From positions 158,515 to 222,514 of the forward strand of contig NZ_JAGEVF010000005.1 in the NCBI RefSeq assembly GCF_017581965.1: DNA of 64,000 nt. Reading direction: 5' to 3'. This document shows, one piece after another, positions 55,354-64,000 of the stretch (within the stretch, counting starts at the first letter, position 1; the number at the start of each line of letters is the position of its first letter). This DNA is from Winogradskyella pelagia. GTDB taxonomy: Bacteria > Bacteroidota > Bacteroidia > Flavobacteriales > Flavobacteriaceae. The notes below the pieces were generated by a model. The model had not been told where the DNA came from. It saw only the letters and a list, made by a program, of their open reading frames with translations, and ran no database searches. The position numbers were made by a program, and so were the translations under genes.

Positions 55354-56664
55354 ATGACCAATCAACCCGTTTTTACAGACGACACCATAATTTTCGGAAT
55401 TTTAATGCTGGCCCTAGGTTTTGTATTCTATACAGAATCTATTAAAGGAGGACTATGGGAAAAATTCTATAAAATTGTTCCAGGACTTTTTATGGCCTAT
55501 ATGGTACCAGCATTGTTGACCACATCTGGTTTAATAGCCTCAGAATGGACTACAACTTCAGAAACCGGTGAGACTATTGAACACAGCTCAAATCTATATT
55601 ACGTTGCCAGCAGATACCTTTTACCTGCAGCTCTTGTCTTAATGACACTTAGTATAGACTTAAAAGCAGTTTTTAATCTTGGATGGAAAGCACTAATAAT
55701 GTTTTTTACCGGAACTATTGGCATTGTCATTGGAGGACCCATTGCCATTTTGCTTGTTGCAGCGGTAGCTCCTGAGGTTGTAGGAGGTGCGGGTCCAGAT
55801 GCTGTTTGGCGAGGGCTATCTACCTTAGCTGGAAGTTGGATTGGTGGTGGTGCCAATCAAACAGCTATGTTAGAAATTTATGGATATAACCAATCTGAAT
55901 ATGGTAAAATGGTTTTCGTAGATATTTTTGTTGCTAACGTTTGGATGGCCATTATTTTAATTGGAATTGGACGCAGAAAGATTTTAAACAAATGGCTAAA
56001 GGCAGACACTTCGTCTATAGAAGAGTTAAAAGAAAAGGTGTCATCATTTGCTGATAGCGTAAAGCGTAATCCATCATTAACGGATATAATGGTTATTGGA
56101 GCTATTGCATTTGGTGCAGTTAGCTTTGCTCATATAGGCGCTTCATTTTTAGGACCTTTATTTAGCGATGTTGTTACTGATATTGAATCTATTCAAACAC
56201 GGAATATGCTCACCTTTCTTAGCTCTAAATTTTTCTGGATGATTAGTATAGCAACCATAATCGCAATACTATTGTCCTATACCAAAATTAAGAACTATGA
56301 AGGTGCTGGTGCTAGTAAATTCGGTAGTGTCTTCATTTATATTTTAGTGGCCACCATTGGAATGAAAATTGATATTCGTTCGGTTTTTGAATCTCCAGGC
56401 CTCATCGTTGTAGGATTAATATGGATGACTATACATGCACTTATGCTTATTGGTGTTGCCAAATTAATAAAAGCACCATATTTCTTTTTAGCTGTCGGAA
56501 GCCAAGCAAATGTCGGTGGTGCGGCTTCTGCGCCAATTGTAGCATCTGCGTTTCATCCATCTTTAGCTACAGTAGGTGTGCTCTTGGCAGTACTGGGATA
56601 TGCTGTAGGTACAATTGCAGCCATTGGCTGTACAATTTTAATGCAATTAGCGGCAGGCGGTTAG
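55354..56664 (+). CDS. DUF819-family membrane protein
   Basis: This 436-residue polytopic protein has about eleven hydrophobic segments and the DUF819 signatures TLAGSWIGGGANQTAMLE and FFLAVGSQANVGGAASAPIVA. The family is widespread in bacteria and in plants and resembles transporters; its substrate is unknown. The first gene of the next unit follows after about 58 bp. Confidence 0.9.
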   Translation: MTNQPVFTDDTIIFGILMLALGFVFYTESIKGGLWEKFYKIVPGLFMAYMVPALLTTSGLIASEWTTTSETGETIEHSSNLYYVASRYLLPAALVLMTLSIDLKAVFNLGWKALIMFFTGTIGIVIGGPIAILLVAAVAPEVVGGAGPDAVWRGLSTLAGSWIGGGANQTAMLEIYGYNQSEYGKMVFVDIFVANVWMAIILIGIGRRKILNKWLKADTSSIEELKEKVSSFADSVKRNPSLTDIMVIGAIAFGAVSFAHIGASFLGPLFSDVVTDIESIQTRNMLTFLSSKFFWMISIATIIAILLSYTKIKNYEGAGASKFGSVFIYILVATIGMKIDIRSVFESPGLIVVGLIWMTIHALMLIGVAKLIKAPYFFLAVGSQANVGGAASAPIVASAFHPSLATVGVLLAVLGYAVGTIAAIGCTILMQLAAGG

Positions 56665-56722
56665 TATATCTAGTACAATATATAGATATTTGTTACGACT
56701 TATTTTCAATTCAAATTTAAAA

Positions 56723-57424
56723 ATGAAACACCTATTAAGCATATTTTTACTGTGTCTATTAATAACCTCTTGTAATAGCGAGACCGAATCAAACTTCACA
56801 TTAAAAGGCTCAATTAAAGGACTTAAAAAAGGAATGGTCTATCTGCAGAAAGAAGGTGATTCTACAATTATAAGTCTAGATTCAATGGCCATTAATGGTC
56901 AGTCAGAATTTGTTCTTAATACTACTATTGAAGAGCCCATACTTCTATATCTTAAACTCTTTAAAAATGATGGTGAAGAACATTTTATCCCCTTCTTTGC
57001 TGATAAAGGAGAAACTGTTATCAACACAACACTGAAGAACTTTAATTTTGATGCCAAAATCAAAGGGTCTAAGCAACAAGAATTACTTGATGAATATTTA
57101 AAAGTAATGAACAAATTCAATAATCAGAATCTAGAACTAATTGAAGCCACTTATTTGGCCCAAAAAAATAAAGACAAGGTTGCCCTAGATTCATTGAATA
57201 CAGTGTCTGAGGCTTTGTTTAAACGAAAGTACACCTATACCATACAATACGCTTTAAACAACAATGACAATGAAGTTGCAGCGTATCTCGCACTGTATGA
57301 AATACCAAGTGCCAATCCTATCTATGTAGATTCTATTTATAATGGCTTAACAGAACCTATAAAACAATCGTATTACGGTGTTAAATTAGAAGAGCTTTTA
57401 AAAAACAAAAACGTAGAAGAGTAA
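56723..57424 (+). CDS. DUF4369 lipoprotein
   Basis: The product has 233 residues from the chosen start (lipobox LLITSC, Cys at about 17). It has an N-terminal DUF4369 beta-domain (about 24-120; LKGSIKGLKKGMVYLQKE) and a helical remainder. In Bacteroidota this domain often precedes a thioredoxin-like domain, which is missing here. The frame opens at TTG 56690, but the ATG at 56723 starts the signal peptide. A weak terminator follows. Confidence 0.85.
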   Translation: MKHLLSIFLLCLLITSCNSETESNFTLKGSIKGLKKGMVYLQKEGDSTIISLDSMAINGQSEFVLNTTIEEPILLYLKLFKNDGEEHFIPFFADKGETVINTTLKNFNFDAKIKGSKQQELLDEYLKVMNKFNNQNLELIEATYLAQKNKDKVALDSLNTVSEALFKRKYTYTIQYALNNNDNEVAAYLALYEIPSANPIYVDSIYNGLTEPIKQSYYGVKLEELLKNKNVEE

Positions 57425-57443
57425 AGTTTTTTGAAAAAAAAAT

Positions 57444-57466
57444 CCAATCGATAAGATTGGCTTTTT
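57444..57466 (+). terminator. Weak terminator between convergent genes
   Basis: CCAATC-GATAA-GATTGG flanked by A and T runs could act in both directions. Confidence 0.5.
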
Positions 57467-57486
57467 AATTATGGATTATTAGCTAT

Positions 57487-57753
57487 TTATAGTTTGTTAA
57501 TTCTATCTATGAGAGCCCTACCCTTAGTTTCTAAATCTTCACTTATAGACTTAAAATGTGCTTTTGCATCTTCAACATCACGTGCATTTACTCTTGCTAT
57601 TAATTCGTCAAAAGTTGCGATGGCATCATCTATTATCGCATCAGTTGCCTTCGTCGGCTTTTCGGTATTGGTCAACTCCCAAATATATACTGCCTCTATA
57701 ATGTCACCTAGAACATAATTAATATCTTTTTTTAAATCTCTTTTGTTAGCCAT
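57487..57753 (-). CDS. Small helical protein, unknown function
   Basis: This 88-residue soluble, acidic and helical protein starts MANKRDLKKDINYVLGDIIE and ends GRALIDRINKL. No family name is recognised, although its sequence has the look of a conserved flavobacterial protein. It is a single gene, convergent with the DUF4369 gene. Confidence 0.75.
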   Translation of the reverse strand: MANKRDLKKDINYVLGDIIEAVYIWELTNTEKPTKATDAIIDDAIATFDELIARVNARDVEDAKAHFKSISEDLETKGRALIDRINKL

Positions 57754-57820
57754 AGTATTTCAATTTATTTATGGTACAAATGTAATCATTCCAAGTTTGA
57801 TTTTAACCATCTGTAAATAG

Positions 57821-58789
57821 TTAAATATATACCTCAAGAAGTTTAGCGCCTTCACCCTCAATGGTATAATTATCTATTGCTGCCGGCATAAGTAAAGTCT
57901 CTCCTTTCTCCAAAACTTCATTAAACCCATTGTTAGAAACAACACATTTACCATCCACACATATATAAATTACAAAGGAGCCATGCTTGTTCTGCTTCTC
58001 TACTTGGCCAATAAGGTTAATGAAATTTGTTGTAAAAAATGGACAGCTCACCATTTCATTTGATAGATTAATATTTTTCGAGTAGTTAATCCTAAAATCA
58101 TCTTTCAAATCAAAATTAAAAGCGTCTATGGCAATATCATTGTGAAGCTCGCGCTCATTTCCATTTTCGTCTACTCTATCCCAATCGTAAACTCTGTAGG
58201 TAATATCACTTGTTTGTTGTATTTCTGCTAATAACACTCCTCCACCAATAGCATGCACTCTGCCCGATTCTATAAAATAGGTATCACCAGAACTAACCTT
58301 ATCAAAATTTAAAATTTGGGTAAGGGTATTATTTTCTAAATGTTTTAAATAAGTTTCCTTATTCATGTCTTCATTGAAGCCAACTATAAGATTTGAATCT
58401 TTGTCTGCTTGCATAACATACCACATTTCAGTTTTTCCAAATGAATTGTGGCGTTCTTTAGCAAGAGCATCATCTGGATGCAACTGAATACTCAAGTCCT
58501 TTTTGGCATCAATAAACTTAATGAGCAACGGAAAATCAGTTCCGAACATCTTATTGATTTTTGTACCAAGTATCTCTTCAGGGTAGTTATTTAAAACATC
58601 TTTCAGCGACATGCCTCTTAGTTCTCCATTGGCTATAACAGAGACATTGCCTTTAACGCCACTTATCTCCCAACTTTCACCAATTTGGTCCTTATGAGAA
58701 TTTTTCTTTAAAAATGTTTTTAGTTTTTCACCTCCCCATATTTTCTCCTTAAGAATTGGCTCAAACTTTAAGGGATAAAAACGCTTCAT
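57821..58789 (-). CDS. manA: Mannose-6-phosphate isomerase, class I
   Basis: ManA interconverts fructose-6-phosphate and mannose-6-phosphate for envelope sugar synthesis. The 322-residue cupin enzyme has the zinc site LSIQLHPDDALAKE, KTEMWYVM and a later His in SGRVHAIGGG. Length matches the short Bacillus-type form. It is the third gene of idi-queD-manA, 30 bp after queD. Confidence 0.93.
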   Translation of the reverse strand: MKRFYPLKFEPILKEKIWGGEKLKTFLKKNSHKDQIGESWEISGVKGNVSVIANGELRGMSLKDVLNNYPEEILGTKINKMFGTDFPLLIKFIDAKKDLSIQLHPDDALAKERHNSFGKTEMWYVMQADKDSNLIVGFNEDMNKETYLKHLENNTLTQILNFDKVSSGDTYFIESGRVHAIGGGVLLAEIQQTSDITYRVYDWDRVDENGNERELHNDIAIDAFNFDLKDDFRINYSKNINLSNEMVSCPFFTTNFINLIGQVEKQNKHGSFVIYICVDGKCVVSNNGFNEVLEKGETLLMPAAIDNYTIEGEGAKLLEVYI

Positions 58790-58819
58790 AAAGAAAGGAG
58801 TTAAAAAGGAATATTTGTC

Positions 58820-59230
58820 CTATTGGCCAGAGTAAGTTACAAAATTACGAGGGGTCTCGTAAAGCGTTATCTCTAGATGAAACTTTGAGTCAAGTTTTGC
58901 TTTTACCTTGTTATAGATTACTACGGCTATATTTTCTGCCGTAGGGTTTAAATCCTTAAACTCTGGCACTTCAACATTTAAGTTCTTATGGTCAAAAGCA
59001 TCTTCTACTTCAGCTTTAATGATATCCTTCAAGATTTTAACGTCAATCACATAACCTGTTTCTGGGTCAATTTCTCCAGTTACACTAGCAATTAATTCAT
59101 AGTTATGACCATGAAAATTAGGATTATTGCACTTGCCAAAAATCTCATCGTTTTTCTTAAAATCCCAATCTTTTCTATACAACCTGTGGGCAGCATTAAA
59201 ATGGGCTTTTCTATGTACTGTAACTTTCAT
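58820..59230 (-). CDS. queD: 6-carboxytetrahydropterin synthase QueD
   Basis: QueD converts dihydroneopterin triphosphate to 6-carboxytetrahydropterin for queuosine synthesis. The 136-residue protein has the zinc His residues in AHFNAAHRL and NFHGHNYEL, the catalytic Cys in GKCNNPNFHG, and PTAENIAV and ETPRNFVTY. It overlaps the idi stop by one base (TAATG). The pterin could instead feed another pathway; no other que gene is in the window. Confidence 0.92.
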   Translation of the reverse strand: MKVTVHRKAHFNAAHRLYRKDWDFKKNDEIFGKCNNPNFHGHNYELIASVTGEIDPETGYVIDVKILKDIIKAEVEDAFDHKNLNVEVPEFKDLNPTAENIAVVIYNKVKAKLDSKFHLEITLYETPRNFVTYSGQ

Positions 59231-59754
59231 TATTGATTTACATTTATAAATTCATAGAACTCGTCAAAAATAATCTTAAACCATGCTGTGTAGATCTTAG
59301 AATTAACAGACATATCAGCTTTAATATCCTCAAGGGTCATCCATTTCCAATCGGCAACTTCATCTTTATTTAAGTTAGGAGTATCCTCATAATACCCAAT
59401 TAAAATATGGTCTAATTCATGCTCGGTAAGTCCATTGTCAAAAGGGGCTTTATAAATAAACGATGTTGTTTCTTCCAACTCCGTAACAAAACCCATTTCC
59501 TCCATTAATCTGCGTTTACCGGCCTCAACATTACTTTCACCATCACGTTGATGGCTACAACAGGTATTGGTCCACAAACCTGGAGAATGGTATTTGTGCA
59601 AAGCACGTTGCTGAAGCATCAATTCATTTCTAGAATTGAAAATGAAAACAGAAAATGCGCGATGCAAAAGCGCTTTTTCGTGAGCTTCCATTTTCGGCAT
59701 TAACCCTATAGCGTTATCGTGCTCATCCACAAGAATTACTTGTTCTTCTTTCAT
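59230..59754 (-). CDS. idi: Isopentenyl-diphosphate delta-isomerase, type 1
   Basis: Idi interconverts isopentenyl and dimethylallyl diphosphate. The 174-residue Nudix-fold enzyme has the catalytic Cys in LWTNTCCSHQ and the Nudix-like RRLMEEMGF. Length fits the type 1 family. It leads the idi-queD-manA operon. A perfect -7 element lies only 5 bp before the start codon. Confidence 0.94.
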   Translation of the reverse strand: MKEEQVILVDEHDNAIGLMPKMEAHEKALLHRAFSVFIFNSRNELMLQQRALHKYHSPGLWTNTCCSHQRDGESNVEAGKRRLMEEMGFVTELEETTSFIYKAPFDNGLTEHELDHILIGYYEDTPNLNKDEVADWKWMTLEDIKADMSVNSKIYTAWFKIIFDEFYEFINVNQ

Positions 59755-59758
59755 AAAG

Positions 59759-59766
59759 CAAAATTA
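59759..59766 (-). promoter_or_regulatory. -7 promoter element directly before idi
   Basis: The minus strand reads TAATTTTG (TAnnTTTG). The expected transcription start falls at or next to the idi ATG, so the mRNA may be leaderless. Confidence 0.4.
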
Positions 59767-59801
59767 ACACCTTAGTTTTTAAATAAAGTAAAGGAATTCA
59801 T

Positions 59802-59829
59802 AAAAAAAGCCGCTTATAAAAAGCGGCTC
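59802..59829 (-). terminator. Terminator of the gliding/T9SS locus
   Basis: On the minus strand, GCCGCTT and AAGCGGC arms are followed by seven T, after the OmpA gene. Confidence 0.85.
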
Positions 59830-59841
59830 TAAAGCTATTTT

Positions 59842-61821
59842 TTAGTTTTCGTTGCACCGTTCTCCTTTGATGCTCGTAATAATAAACTCTGATCGTCGGT
59901 TCAACTGATGTTCTTCTTCGCTACATGCGGAGGAAGATTCTCCCTCGCAACCGCAATCATTGACCAATTGAGATTCTCCATAGCCTTCGGCTACTAATCG
60001 TCCTGAATCTATGCCGTTATCAATGAGATACTGCTTTGTTGACTGAGCTCTCCGCTCAGATAGTCTTTCATTGTAAGATGCCAATCCACGACAGTCTGTA
60101 TGACTCTTAATGTCAATAGTCATGGTTGGATATTTATTGAGCACCGCAATTACTTTCTGCAGTTCTATTTCTGCGTCATAACGTATATTACTTTTATCAA
60201 AATCAAAATATATTATAGGTATGTCCAAAATCTTTGCTAAATCATCGCAAGGACCAATAGCTTGCATATCCTTGGCCAAAAATAACTTCAGAAGTAATTC
60301 TTGGTTTTTCTTAGGAGTAGAAAACCTTGTTTCATAAGCGATATAGTCTCCTTTTTCTCCTCGAATCAAATATTCCCTTTCGCAGTCTAAAGAAAATTTA
60401 TAGGCTGCATCGTCTCCAACAATTAATTGCTCAATTTCAGTACCTTCAGCATCATAAAGTCTTACCGTAGCTCCAGGGATTAATTCTCCTGAATCTTTAT
60501 CAGAGACAGTTCCAAAAACATACTGTTCGCACTCTGGAATTTCAAATGTGTAAATATCGTCGCTGCCTTTACCTCCTTCTCTATTAGAACTAAAATAGAC
60601 TCTTTTAGTTACTAAATTCTCATAGTAGGCAAAATCATCAGCCTCACTATTCACAGGTTTTCCAACGTTTTCTATTGGGAAATTTCTACTGGAACCTTCA
60701 CTTACTTTCTTGTCTAATTCTTCAGAAATAAAAACGTCAAAACCTCCTAGTCCAGGATAGCCATTTGATGAGTAATATAGGTCTCCATTTGTGTTAATAA
60801 AAGGGAAAGACTCTTGCCCTTCAGTATTTATGGACGGTCCTAAATTTTCGGGAGTTCCTAAAGTACCATCATCATTTACGTCTACCACGAAGATATCTGA
60901 TTGTCCAAATGTACCTGGCATATCTGAAGCAAAGTATAATCTACTACCTGTTAAGTTTAATACAGGATGTGCTACACTATAAGCTTCACTATTAAAATGT
61001 ACTTTGTGAATCTCGTCCCATGTGCCGTCTTCACTCAATGTAGCTCTGTACAATTGAAGCCTATTAATACCATCATCATCTTCGTTATACTTCAGTTTAT
61101 AGTAATTATTTCTTGTAAAAAATATATACTTGCCATTTGGTGAGAAAACAGCGCTAGATTCATGATATTTAGTATTTATTTTACCCTCCAAGGCTTTGAC
61201 TTCACCATACCCCTGAGATGTTTTCTCAACACTATACAAATCTAAATAGGGTTGTTCATTCCAGCGATACTTTCGTCCACCTCCTCTAGCAGAGGCAAAA
61301 ACAAGACTATTCTCATATTCTGTTATACCAAAATCGGAATACTCAGTATTAAAATCTACATTTTCTAACTCAATGTCGTCTCTACTTAAATCTTCGATGG
61401 TAGCTTTATAATCCTCCTTCGACTTAAAAGCCTTACCTCTTAAGTCGTCAGGCTTTAGCTCATTGAACTTAGCCATCCATTTATCTGAATTCTCGTAGTC
61501 TTGTATTCCTTTTAAGGCCAAGGCATATCTAAAATAATATTCTGGATCAACTACTTCCTCTAAAGCAATTAACTCACCGTACCATCTGGCAGCTTCGTCC
61601 ATTTCATTCCTAAAATAAAATGAATTTGCAAGCTGTTGTAATAGTTCTACCGAGCGATAACCCTTATTAGCAACTTCGAGCAAAACCTCGCTCGTTTTAA
61701 CATAGGCAAAATCCCTGTAATCATCTTTTACACTTTGAATCTTCCCTGTTTGAGAAAAACTCGCTGTAAAGCAACTGACAAGTATTATAACGATATATTT
61801 TGAAAGTGTTCTCATGTTCAT
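59842..61821 (-). CDS. OmpA-family protein with TPR, PD40 and carboxypeptidase-like domains (PorE-like)
   Basis: The 659-residue outer-membrane-associated protein has a signal peptide (about 1-24), a TPR-like region (about 35-130) and PD40/WD40-type repeats (about 160-425; for example VFSPNGKYIFFTRN, NGDLYYSSNGYPGLGG). A carboxypeptidase-regulatory-like domain (about 435-510) and a C-terminal OmpA peptidoglycan-binding domain (about 530-655; FDFDKSNIRYDAE, HTDCRGLASYNERLS) follow. The layout matches PorE of the type IX system. It follows the PorP gene by 4 bp. The start may also be the Met at 61815. Confidence 0.9.
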   Translation of the reverse strand: MNMRTLSKYIVIILVSCFTASFSQTGKIQSVKDDYRDFAYVKTSEVLLEVANKGYRSVELLQQLANSFYFRNEMDEAARWYGELIALEEVVDPEYYFRYALALKGIQDYENSDKWMAKFNELKPDDLRGKAFKSKEDYKATIEDLSRDDIELENVDFNTEYSDFGITEYENSLVFASARGGGRKYRWNEQPYLDLYSVEKTSQGYGEVKALEGKINTKYHESSAVFSPNGKYIFFTRNNYYKLKYNEDDDGINRLQLYRATLSEDGTWDEIHKVHFNSEAYSVAHPVLNLTGSRLYFASDMPGTFGQSDIFVVDVNDDGTLGTPENLGPSINTEGQESFPFINTNGDLYYSSNGYPGLGGFDVFISEELDKKVSEGSSRNFPIENVGKPVNSEADDFAYYENLVTKRVYFSSNREGGKGSDDIYTFEIPECEQYVFGTVSDKDSGELIPGATVRLYDAEGTEIEQLIVGDDAAYKFSLDCEREYLIRGEKGDYIAYETRFSTPKKNQELLLKLFLAKDMQAIGPCDDLAKILDIPIIYFDFDKSNIRYDAEIELQKVIAVLNKYPTMTIDIKSHTDCRGLASYNERLSERRAQSTKQYLIDNGIDSGRLVAEGYGESQLVNDCGCEGESSSACSEEEHQLNRRSEFIITSIKGERCNEN

Positions 61822-61825
61822 AATT

Positions 61826-62752
61826 TTAGAAGAAACGTGGTGATAAAATTCGGCCTATTTTCTTGACCTCAAATCTCAATGTGATTTCGTGCGAACCGCC
61901 GTTGTAATTATTTAATCCAGTTGTAGTTAAATCGTAACCATAGCCAATAAACATTCCTGGTGTGACTTGAAATCCAACAAGTGCACTTACGGAATCATCC
62001 CAGCGCCAAGCTACACCTGCCGTTAATTTCTTTTGAAACCAGAAATTAGCCGAGACATCTGCTATTAGAGGAGCACCAGAAACTCCTTTAACCAAAAATG
62101 CAGGTTTAAATTCAGTAGTTTCACTTAAGTTAAAGACATAACCTCCAATTAAATAGAAATGCATTCGTTCAGTTGCCACAGATTCTTGAAAATCATCATA
62201 ATGATCAGTTTCCAAGAAATTAGGTATTGCAAAACCTAAGTACCATTTTCTTGTGTGCATATACAATCCTGCACCAATCATAGGTGAAATTAAATTTAAA
62301 TTATCATTGAAAGCAACATCTGGATCTCTAAAAATTCCTTTGCTCCAATCTGTATCAAGCATATGGAACCCTCCTTTTACTCCAAAAGAAAGTTTCAAAT
62401 CATTTTCATTTAAAGGAATTGTGTATGAAAAATTGGCATCAACGAAGGTTTCCCTCGCTGGACCAAGTGCATCATTTACAATATTTAAACCCAATCCTAT
62501 TCTTTCATTTCGTAAAGGTGAATGAATTCCTAAAGTTTGTGTTTGAGGTGCACCATCAATACCAACCCACTGAGAGCGATGAAGACCTACAACACTCAAA
62601 GTTTCTCGTTGTCCAGCATAAGCAGGATTTACACTTAAAGTATTATACATATAATGTGTAAATTGAGGATCTTGTTGGGAAAAACCAATAGTACTAACAA
62701 GTGTAAATACTATGGCTACTAATCCTTTTTGAAGTTGTGATTTATGTATCAT
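61826..62752 (-). CDS. PorP/SprF-family type IX membrane protein
   Basis: The product has 308 residues from the chosen start, with a signal peptide (about 1-26). The family signature is QDPQFTHYMYNTLSVNPAYAGQ. The barrel that follows ends ITLRFEVKKIGRILSPRFF. SprF paralogues help secrete a specific gliding-type partner, here the protein just upstream. The frame extends to 62767, but the Met at 62752 starts the signal sequence. Confidence 0.92.
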   Translation of the reverse strand: MIHKSQLQKGLVAIVFTLVSTIGFSQQDPQFTHYMYNTLSVNPAYAGQRETLSVVGLHRSQWVGIDGAPQTQTLGIHSPLRNERIGLGLNIVNDALGPARETFVDANFSYTIPLNENDLKLSFGVKGGFHMLDTDWSKGIFRDPDVAFNDNLNLISPMIGAGLYMHTRKWYLGFAIPNFLETDHYDDFQESVATERMHFYLIGGYVFNLSETTEFKPAFLVKGVSGAPLIADVSANFWFQKKLTAGVAWRWDDSVSALVGFQVTPGMFIGYGYDLTTTGLNNYNGGSHEITLRFEVKKIGRILSPRFF

Positions 62753-62779
62753 TTTATTGTATTTCATTAATTAGTACTC

Positions 62780-64000
62780 TTAATTTCTTCTATTTATGTA
62801 TAACCATCCAACTCTCGGTTCAGAACCATCTCCTAAATCAAGCACGTAATAATAAGTTCCAACAGGTAACTCATTAGATTGGTTTATAACAACTCTTCCA
62901 TTGGAAGTACCAGCCCAATCGTTTTGATAACCTTGTTTCGAATAAACGAGATTACCCCATCTATTGTAAACTTCTAATGTATTATTTGGGAAACGTTCTA
63001 AACAATCAATTATGAAAGTTTCATTTACACCATCACCGTCAGGAGAAAACTCATTATATATCGTTAAACAAATAGGATCAACTGCTGCTGTAGACTCATC
63101 ATTCCCAGGATTAACATCAACCCCTCCTAATGCATCGGCCACAAATGCCGTGTTTTGATAATCTCCTATTCCTAGAACTTCAACAGTTACTTCTAGAATT
63201 TCTACCTGATCAGGATTTAATTGACCAACAAGCCATTCGCCACTTACTTCTGAGTATGATCCAGTAGTAGAAATGAACGAAATAAAACTATATCCGTCTG
63301 GAATTTGCTCACTGATTACCACATCCGTTGCTGTGACATTACCAATATTAGCAACCTCAATCGTAAAGACTACTTGGTCTCCTACTACAGGCTCCAATTC
63401 ATTCACCACTTTACTCACTTCTAAATCAAATATTGAATTTACCGGAGTAACTGTTGGATCATCTGGATTCCCATTGCCATTATTATCCGTATCATTAGAA
63501 TCATTCGGGTCATCACTATCATCAGCTACTAAACCTCCGATTGGATCTAATGCTTCAACACTGGCTTGATTAGTTACGAACCCAATATCTAAGTCTATTT
63601 GTGTTATCTGATATGTTGCAGTATATGTGGTATTGTCAACATCTCCTGGTAATAACTGAGAGATGGGACCTCCAATTAAATTCAGACCAGGTAATATATC
63701 TTGTACAACAACATCCGTTAACGTTACATTACCCGTATTCTCAACTTCAAATACGTAAGTTATAATATCACCAAGACTACCTTCAACACCATCACTATTA
63801 GTGTCTTGCAATTGTAGAGTTGTCTTTATTAAACTTATACTAGGCACTTGTGGGATAGTTGTAACTGTAACATCATCAGGATTACCATCAGAATCACTGT
63901 CGTTGTCTGTAGCATCGTCCGGATCGTCCGATAAGCTCGTTACAGTAGTACTACTTGGATCATCGCCGCTTACCGTAGCCGTGTTGGCAAAACTGCCATT
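62780..64000 (-). CDS. DUF11-repeat protein with gliding-motility C-terminus (5' end missing)
   Basis: This is the C-terminal part of a large secreted protein; the frame stays open to the window edge with no start, so the true start lies beyond. Visible parts are DUF11 repeats (VSKVVNELEPVVGDQVVFTI and a second copy), spacers rich in D and N (DSDGNPDDVTV), and a CHU_C gliding-type end (EFSPDGDGVNETFIIDC, VYNRWGNLVYSKQGYQN). Such proteins are secreted by T9SS; the PorP/SprF gene directly follows. Confidence 0.9.
   Translation of the reverse strand, partial: NGSFANTATVSGDDPSSTTVTSLSDDPDDATDNDSDSDGNPDDVTVTTIPQVPSISLIKTTLQLQDTNSDGVEGSLGDIITYVFEVENTGNVTLTDVVVQDILPGLNLIGGPISQLLPGDVDNTTYTATYQITQIDLDIGFVTNQASVEALDPIGGLVADDSDDPNDSNDTDNNGNGNPDDPTVTPVNSIFDLEVSKVVNELEPVVGDQVVFTIEVANIGNVTATDVVISEQIPDGYSFISFISTTGSYSEVSGEWLVGQLNPDQVEILEVTVEVLGIGDYQNTAFVADALGGVDVNPGNDESTAAVDPICLTIYNEFSPDGDGVNETFIIDCLERFPNNTLEVYNRWGNLVYSKQGYQNDWAGTSNGRVVINQSNELPVGTYYYVLDLGDGSEPRVGWLYINRRN

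Noticed and set aside
56421..56720. Plus-strand 99-residue Cys-rich ORF overlapping the DUF819 gene
   Set aside because: It is a different frame of a conserved membrane protein; the many Cys and Tyr are typical of shadow frames.
1..64000. tRNA, rRNA or insertion-sequence genes
   Set aside because: No cloverleaf, rRNA core sequence, transposase or terminal inverted repeats were recognised in the intergenic regions by eye.

Overview
The window looks like chromosomal DNA of a marine-type member of the family Flavobacteriaceae (Bacteroidota). The evidence is low GC, several proteins with type IX secretion (T9SS) sorting tails, PorP/SprF and gliding-motility C-terminal proteins, a SusC-like/TonB-type barrel, the order ftsY - DUF4295 - rpmG - rpmB - cinA, and promoters with a -7 element TAnnTTTG. 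The genus cannot be settled from what is visible. No rRNA, tRNA, CRISPR array, insertion sequence or prophage was recognised.

Layout. (1) 1-12.4 kb is an accessory surface region. It holds a minus-strand operon (small T9SS protein, tail-fibre-like protein, 1882-residue leucine-rich-repeat T9SS protein), an outer-membrane barrel gene, a divergent membrane-anchored TPR/LuxR-type regulator and a cadherin-like lipoprotein. A direct repeat of GTCCAC with an 11-bp period recurs four times in three intergenic regions here and is the best candidate for an undescribed local regulon. (2) 12.4-23.9 kb is mostly housekeeping: rimO, ftsY, ribosomal proteins L33 and L28, cinA, a DnaQ-type exonuclease with an FAH-family enzyme and an orphan Hpt protein, plus three hydrolase-type genes and an ene-reductase. 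(3) 24-33.5 kb has an acyltransferase, a 2-oxoacid dehydrogenase E2, recR with a glycosyltransferase, a VPS10-like T9SS protein and a sodium:solute symporter. (4) 33.5-42.4 kb has an outer-membrane receptor, fabH, an S9 peptidase and htpG. (5) 42.4-52 kb is rich in poorly characterised genes: a beta-helix protein with a T9SS repeat protein, an unknown cytoplasmic protein, a CotH-like protein, an unknown membrane protein with a carboxypeptidase-regulatory-like protein, a D-Ala-D-Ala dipeptidase and an AlkB-like dioxygenase. (6) 52-57.4 kb has an alpha/beta hydrolase and a compact five-gene cluster (SPFH protein, glycine-zipper protein, DUF4177, DUF1648, Arc-like ribbon-helix-helix), then DUF819 and DUF4369 genes. 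(7) 57.5-64 kb has idi-queD-manA and a gliding/T9SS locus (DUF11/CHU_C protein - PorP/SprF - OmpA/PD40), whose first gene runs off the right edge.

How the genes fit together. Much of the window serves the cell envelope: T9SS cargo, their PorP/OmpA partners, lipoproteins and outer-membrane barrels. The housekeeping blocks are conventional. Many neighbours are convergent with touching or overlapping stop codons, and most transcription units end in clear hairpin-T-run terminators. Assignments rest on sequence motifs read by eye; no database search was run.
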